Source of the DNA: S5-A14a sp022766365
Lineage (GTDB): Bacteria; Bacillota; Clostridia; Peptostreptococcales; Anaerovoracaceae
DNA: 21,798 nt
Assembly (NCBI GenBank): GCA_050313295.1
Contig: JBNPLD010000021.1
Strand: one strand, 5' to 3'
This document shows positions 18,887 through 21,798 of the stretch, piece by piece. A program made the translations under genes and the position numbers. The notes below the pieces were generated by a model that had not been told where the DNA came from, ran no database searches, and saw only the letters and a list, made by a program, of their open reading frames with translations. Within the stretch, counting starts at the first letter, position 1, and every line of letters starts with the position of its first letter.

Positions 18887-19384
18887 ATGAAAAAGCCGTT
18901 TTATAAAAAGTGGTGGTTTGTAGTTATTGTTGTTATTATTGTGCTCGGTATACTTGGATCGGCACTTGGTTTGGGAAACGACGATAAAAAGAAAGACAAA
19001 GATTCTACCCCCGCGCAATCCGAGCAGGTTAATACTGAAAAGCCCGAGAAAGTTGATGATAAAAAAGAGCCGGAAGTTTCTGCTGAATTTAAGTCCGCTT
19101 TGAAAAAAGCAAAATCATATTCAGAAACAATGCACATGTCTAAGCAGGGCATTTATGATCAGCTGACATCTGAATACGGAGAAAAATTCCCGGCAGAAGC
19201 AGCACAGTATGCAGTCGACAATTTAAAAGCGGATTATAAGAAAAACGCTCTAGAAAAAGCTAAGGACTACCGTGATACTATGGATATGTCTACTGAATCC
19301 ATCAGGGATCAACTAACGTCCGAATATGGCGAAAAATTTACACAAGAAGAAGCTGATTACGCAATCGCTAATTTACCGCAATAA
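18887..19384 (+). CDS. Ltp-like membrane protein, candidate superinfection exclusion
   Basis: A 165-aa protein: basic start and one membrane segment (about residues 10-30), a charged linker (DDKKKDKDSTPAQSEQVN...), then two repeats of about 47 residues (67-114 and 117-163), each ending in DQLTSEYGEKF and AxYAxxNL. The repeats match the helix-turn-helix units of the Ltp/host-cell-surface lipoprotein family (PF07553). In phage TP-J34, Ltp blocks DNA entry of related phages by acting on the tape measure protein. Here there is no lipobox cysteine, so the anchor is a transmembrane helix. AAGGAGG precedes the ATG. The place between immunity genes and integrase fits a lysogen-expressed exclusion gene. 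Confidence 0.8.
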   Translation: MKKPFYKKWWFVVIVVIIVLGILGSALGLGNDDKKKDKDSTPAQSEQVNTEKPEKVDDKKEPEVSAEFKSALKKAKSYSETMHMSKQGIYDQLTSEYGEKFPAEAAQYAVDNLKADYKKNALEKAKDYRDTMDMSTESIRDQLTSEYGEKFTQEEADYAIANLPQ

Positions 19385-19387
19385 AAT

Positions 19388-19494
19388 CTTGGGAAATCAT
19401 GCATAACAGCAAATTCAAACTGGTCGATTTCGACCAGTTTAAACAAGAAGCAGGTTCTAACGGATTTGTCCTTTCTCCGCAAAATGAGTGGTAG
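19388..19494 (+). pseudogene. KilA-N domain remnant
   Basis: The frame reads SWEIMHNSKFKLVDFDQF then KQEAGSNGFVLSPQNEW-stop. This resembles the second half of a KilA-N domain (W-E-x-L-H-N-x-x-F-K-x-V-x-F-D-x-F-K-x-x-A-G-x-N-x-F-x-L-S-P), from memory of the family. Only about 35 residues remain: the 5' part ends at the Ltp-like gene and the 3' part stops before the RhuM gene. An ATG at 19399 without clear ribosome site could give 31 residues, but a broken gene is more likely. Confidence 0.6.
19417..19440. repeat. Perfect 11-bp inverted repeat
   Basis: AAACTGGTCGA, two bases TT, then TCGACCAGTTT, with no mismatch. It lies within the KilA-N remnant, between the Ltp-like and RhuM genes. Stability is high for this AT-rich region. 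There is no T-run after it on either strand beyond the arms, so it is either a poor terminator or a binding site. Confidence 0.7.
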
Positions 19495-19509
19495 GAGAAA
19501 ATAAATAAT

Positions 19510-20493
19510 ATGAATGATTACGGAAGAATAATTTTATACGAAATAGAAAACGAAAAAGAACAAATTTCGGTTACTTTTAAAGATGAAACCTTTTGGCTTA
19601 CGCAAAAATCTATGGCTGAACTTTTCGGCTGTACTACAGATAATATTTCTTTGCATTTAAAAAACATCTTTTCAGATAAGGAATTGGAAAAAGAATCAGT
19701 TACCGAGAAAATCTCGGCAACTGCAAGTGACGGGAAAAAATACCTCACGCAATTCTATAATCTTGATGCAATTATTGCAGTAGGGTACCGTGTTAATTCT
19801 AAGAAAGCAACAAAATTTAGACAATGGGCAACGACCACACTAAAAGAATACATCATAAAGGGGTTTGTTCTTAATGATGATATGCTGAAAAATGGTAAAC
19901 CTTTTGGTAAAGATTATTTCAGGGAATTACTTGAAAGAGTTCGTTCAATCAGAGCAAGTGAAAGACGAATATATCAACAGATAACTGATATCTATGCCGA
20001 GTGCAGTATAGATTATGACAAAACATCTAAAACTACAAAAGATTTTTATGCTATGGTACAAAACAAATTTCATTACGCAATCTCAGGTCAAACTGCTGCT
20101 GAAATAGTATATTCTCGTGCGGATCACAACAAGGAATTTATGGGATTAACTACATGGAAAAATTCTCCTGATGGCAGGATATTAAAGTCTGATGTATCTA
20201 TTGCAAAAAACTATTTAAGTCAGGAACAAATAAAACGACTTGAAAGGACTGTCTCCGGATACTTTGATTATATAGAAGATTTAATTGAAAGAGAAAACAC
20301 TTTCACGATGGAAGAGTTCGCTACAAGTGTGGATGCTTTTTTATCGTTTAGAAAGTATGATATTTTAACGGATAAAGGGCAAGTATCTCAAACAATGGCA
20401 AAAGAAAAAGCTTTAAAAGAATATAAGGAATATAACAAAACTCAAAATATTATTTCTGATTTTGACAAAGAAATAAATAAAATAAAAAAGTAG
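19510..20493 (+). CDS. RhuM-family protein
   Basis: A 327-aa protein with the standard RhuM pattern: FWLTQKSMAELFGCTTDNIS, LHLKNIFSDKEL, KKYLTQFYNLDAIIAVGYRV, FRQWATTTLKEYIIKGFVLND, RELLERVRSIRASERRIYQQITDIYAEC, then YAISGQTAAEIVYSRADHNKEFMGL. Length is typical. The N-terminal part looks like a DNA-binding HTH; RhuM was named in a Salmonella pathogenicity island and its biochemical role is unknown. AGGAG lies 12-14 bases before the ATG, which is long. It is encoded between the immunity region and the integrase. Confidence 0.9.
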   Translation: MNDYGRIILYEIENEKEQISVTFKDETFWLTQKSMAELFGCTTDNISLHLKNIFSDKELEKESVTEKISATASDGKKYLTQFYNLDAIIAVGYRVNSKKATKFRQWATTTLKEYIIKGFVLNDDMLKNGKPFGKDYFRELLERVRSIRASERRIYQQITDIYAECSIDYDKTSKTTKDFYAMVQNKFHYAISGQTAAEIVYSRADHNKEFMGLTTWKNSPDGRILKSDVSIAKNYLSQEQIKRLERTVSGYFDYIEDLIERENTFTMEEFATSVDAFLSFRKYDILTDKGQVSQTMAKEKALKEYKEYNKTQNIISDFDKEINKIKK

Positions 20494-20514
20494 TTTGAAA
20501 ATAATAAAAATCTT

Positions 20515-20596
20515 TGGTAGTATAAGCGTATAAATTTAATGACTGGATTAGCTTTTAATCCTACCAGATGCCTTAAGCCCACGCTTTAGGCATTTT
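20515..20596 (+). terminator. Structured leader and terminator between RhuM and integrase
   Basis: The main hairpin pairs ATGCCTTAAGC (20568-20578) with GCTTTAGGCAT (20583-20593) with one mismatch, followed by TTTTGTGTTT: a good intrinsic terminator for plus-strand transcription. Upstream lie two more complementary pairs, GGATTA/TAATCC (about 20545-20561) and TGGTAG/CTACCA (20515-20520 and 20561-20566), which may form an alternative fold. Confidence 0.7.
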
Positions 20597-20615
20597 GTGT
20601 TTATAGGGAGAAAAA

Positions 20616-21674
20616 ATGAAAAAGATTAGAAAGCGTTTTACCTTTGAGGGAAAGCGGTACAGTGTCTATGCTGATACCAAGGAAGATGCCATCGCACTTG
20701 CCGCCCTAAAAAAGCGTGACCTTGAGGAAGGAAAACTCATACGAGAGTCATCTATGACCGTAGCACAGTGGGCGGACGAAGTCATTGAGCTTCACAAGTC
20801 GGACATCAAAGGAGATAATCTCAGAAAATACAAATCACGTATAAGAGCATGTATACTCGACTATATCGGCTCGATACCTCTCAAGATGATAAGACCGTCG
20901 CAGCTGCAGCGTATGATGAATTTCCAGTCAGGAAAATCAAAAACCCAAATTAATGATACTTTTTACTTTGTAAAACTGCTCTTTTCGTCTGCTGTAGACG
21001 AAGGGCTCATATCATCTGACCCCTCTGCAACTCTTAAAAAGCCTAAGCCATCACCACCCAAGGCACGTAGAGCACTTACCGAGGAAGAATGTCGAGCCTT
21101 TGAGCAAGTCTTAAAGCTCGATGATAGATATCTACTTTTCGCACTCATGTACTATGCCGGACTAAGACCATCAGAAGCAAAGCGTGTGGAAAGCTCGGAT
21201 ATACAAGGAGACATGCTAAAAGTTCGAGGAAGTAAGACGGAGGCTGCTACAAGGACCGTACCAGTGCCGGGTGCACTCATAGACCTTATCCCCAAAGATC
21301 GCACGGGTATCCTTGTGCTTAGTAGCAGGGGCAAGCCGATGGGTGACTACCGCAAGGCTTGGGCTGCACTTGTGAGAGATATGGCGGGGTGTGGTGCTAT
21401 AGATACAGACGACTTATCTCCGTACTGTCTCCGCCACACATACTGCACACACCTACAAGAGGCTGGTGTAGATATAAGGACGGCTCAGTATCTTATGGGA
21501 CATGCTGATATAAAAATGACGGCAAATATTTATACCCACACACGGGAAGGTGAGCTATTGAAGGCAGCAAGTCTTATAGACAAAAATCGCCCACTTTTGA
21601 AGAAGCAATCGCCCATCTCATCGCCCACCTTATCGCCCATTTTTACCCAAAATTCACCAAATTCCCATAGCTGA
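20616..21674 (+). CDS. int: Tyrosine recombinase, phage integrase
   Basis: A 352-aa integrase. N-terminal arm-binding part (residues 1-45), SAM-like core-binding domain (about 46-145) and catalytic domain with AGLRPSEAKR (Arg 184), SKTEAATR (beta-hairpin Lys about 207), PYCLRHTYCTHL (Arg 273, His 274; the first His of HxxR is Tyr 270, as in several Gram-positive relatives), LMGHADI (His 296) and the nucleophile Tyr 306 (TANIYTH). It inserts the phage into the host by attP x attB recombination. The ribosome site is AGGGAG. The C-terminus (SPISSPTLSPIFTQNSPNSHS) is low complexity and encoded by direct repeats. Base composition is less AT-rich than the neighbours. Confidence 0.95.
   Translation: MKKIRKRFTFEGKRYSVYADTKEDAIALAALKKRDLEEGKLIRESSMTVAQWADEVIELHKSDIKGDNLRKYKSRIRACILDYIGSIPLKMIRPSQLQRMMNFQSGKSKTQINDTFYFVKLLFSSAVDEGLISSDPSATLKKPKPSPPKARRALTEEECRAFEQVLKLDDRYLLFALMYYAGLRPSEAKRVESSDIQGDMLKVRGSKTEAATRTVPVPGALIDLIPKDRTGILVLSSRGKPMGDYRKAWAALVRDMAGCGAIDTDDLSPYCLRHTYCTHLQEAGVDIRTAQYLMGHADIKMTANIYTHTREGELLKAASLIDKNRPLLKKQSPISSPTLSPIFTQNSPNSHS
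21587..21640 (+). repeat. Four direct repeats TCGCCCA(C/T) at the end of int
   Basis: TCGCCCAC (21587), TCGCCCAT (21609), TCGCCCAC (21621) and TCGCCCAT (21633); the last three are exactly 12 bp apart. They encode the SP-rich tail of the integrase. Being next to the attachment site, they could be arm-type binding sites for the integrase N-terminus. Confidence 0.6.
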
Positions 21675-21696
21675 CATAATCTAATAGCGACAAAGC

Positions 21697-21740
21697 AAAA
21701 CCCCCAAAAGTATTGATTTTTCAACGCTTTCGGGGGTTTA
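21697..21740. terminator. Terminator between integrase and tRNA
   Basis: AAAACCCCC (21697-21705) pairs with GGGGGTTTA (21732-21740), continued inward by imperfect pairing AAAAGTATTG / CAACGCTTTC around a T-rich loop. Strong GC core with A/T tails on both sides, so it can stop transcription from both the integrase and the convergent tRNA. Confidence 0.75.
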
Positions 21741-21745
21741 TTCTT

Positions 21746-21798
21746 TGGTTGCAGGGGAAGGACTTGAACCTTCGACCTCCGGGTTATGAGCCCGACGA
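21746..21798 (-). tRNA. tRNA-Met (CAT anticodon, initiator-like), 3' part
   Basis: The minus strand has the last 53 bases of a tRNA cut by the window edge. It shows anticodon loop CTCATAA with anticodon CAT, the stem CGGG/CCCG with three G-C pairs typical of initiator tRNA-fMet, the T arm GAAGG-TTCAAGT-CCTTC, and an encoded CCA end (21746-21748). The integrase points towards its 3' end. Phages often integrate into the 3' part of tRNA genes, so this is the probable attachment site, restored by the phage sequence. Confidence 0.9.

Overview
The window is most of a siphovirus-type prophage in a low-GC Gram-positive host (Bacillota, probably a clostridial-type anaerobe). The base composition, strong GGAGG-type ribosome sites and gene families fit this; I cannot name the species. 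The right end is a tyrosine integrase gene followed by the 3' end of an initiator-type tRNA-Met, which looks like the integration junction. The left end of the prophage (tape measure, baseplate, lysis genes, other att site) lies outside the window.

Layout, right to left. (1) 20616-21798: integrase, terminator, tRNA-Met. (2) 17070-20493: lysogeny and accessory region. It has two complete divergent control regions, each with a plus-strand repressor gene, a near-consensus sigma-70 promoter in each direction and three copies of its own palindromic operator (GTTATT-AATAAC type at 17215-17281; TGCCA-WWWWW-RGCA type at 18070-18147). The second repressor is followed by a small HExxH protein resembling ImmA. 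Then come an Ltp-like membrane protein (candidate superinfection exclusion), a KilA-N remnant and a RhuM-family gene. (3) 8350-17201, minus strand: the early lytic operon. It starts with very small genes (29-60 aa), is interrupted by a plus-strand DUF2513 gene with its own promoter, then encodes a lytic transglycosylase, a pentapeptide-repeat protein, a Dcm-like protein, a split N6-adenine methyltransferase, several small hypothetical proteins, an HUH-type replication protein and a sigma-region-4-like late regulator. (4) 1-8229, minus strand: the late packaging and structural operon in HK97-like order: HNH nuclease, small and large terminase, portal, fused ClpP-type protease and capsid, connector, head closure, gp10-like, tail terminator, major tail protein, tail chaperone with a -1 frameshift, then the first codons of what should be the tape measure gene.

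How it should work (inference): repressor 1 shuts the minus promoter at 17230-17258 that drives the early operon, whose last gene encodes the activator for late transcription near 8290-8350. The second repressor plus ImmA-like pair resembles the ImmR/ImmA switch of mobile elements, and read-through from its minus promoter would run antisense across repressor 1. No helicase, primase, helicase loader or recombinase gene is visible in the early region, so the HUH protein is the only replication candidate here.

Most notable: the double switch; an antisense RNA with consensus promoter and terminator lying across a 43-aa hydrophobic peptide gene (type I toxin-antitoxin-like); a methyltransferase split at its catalytic motif into two overlapping genes with an embedded ribosome site; the HUH protein with a GC-rich hairpin upstream; an internal start that would make capsid without protease; and an exact 55-bp duplication in the pentapeptide array. 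Several genes of 29-55 codons, with good ribosome sites and stop/start overlaps, were found by reading the gaps between the larger genes.
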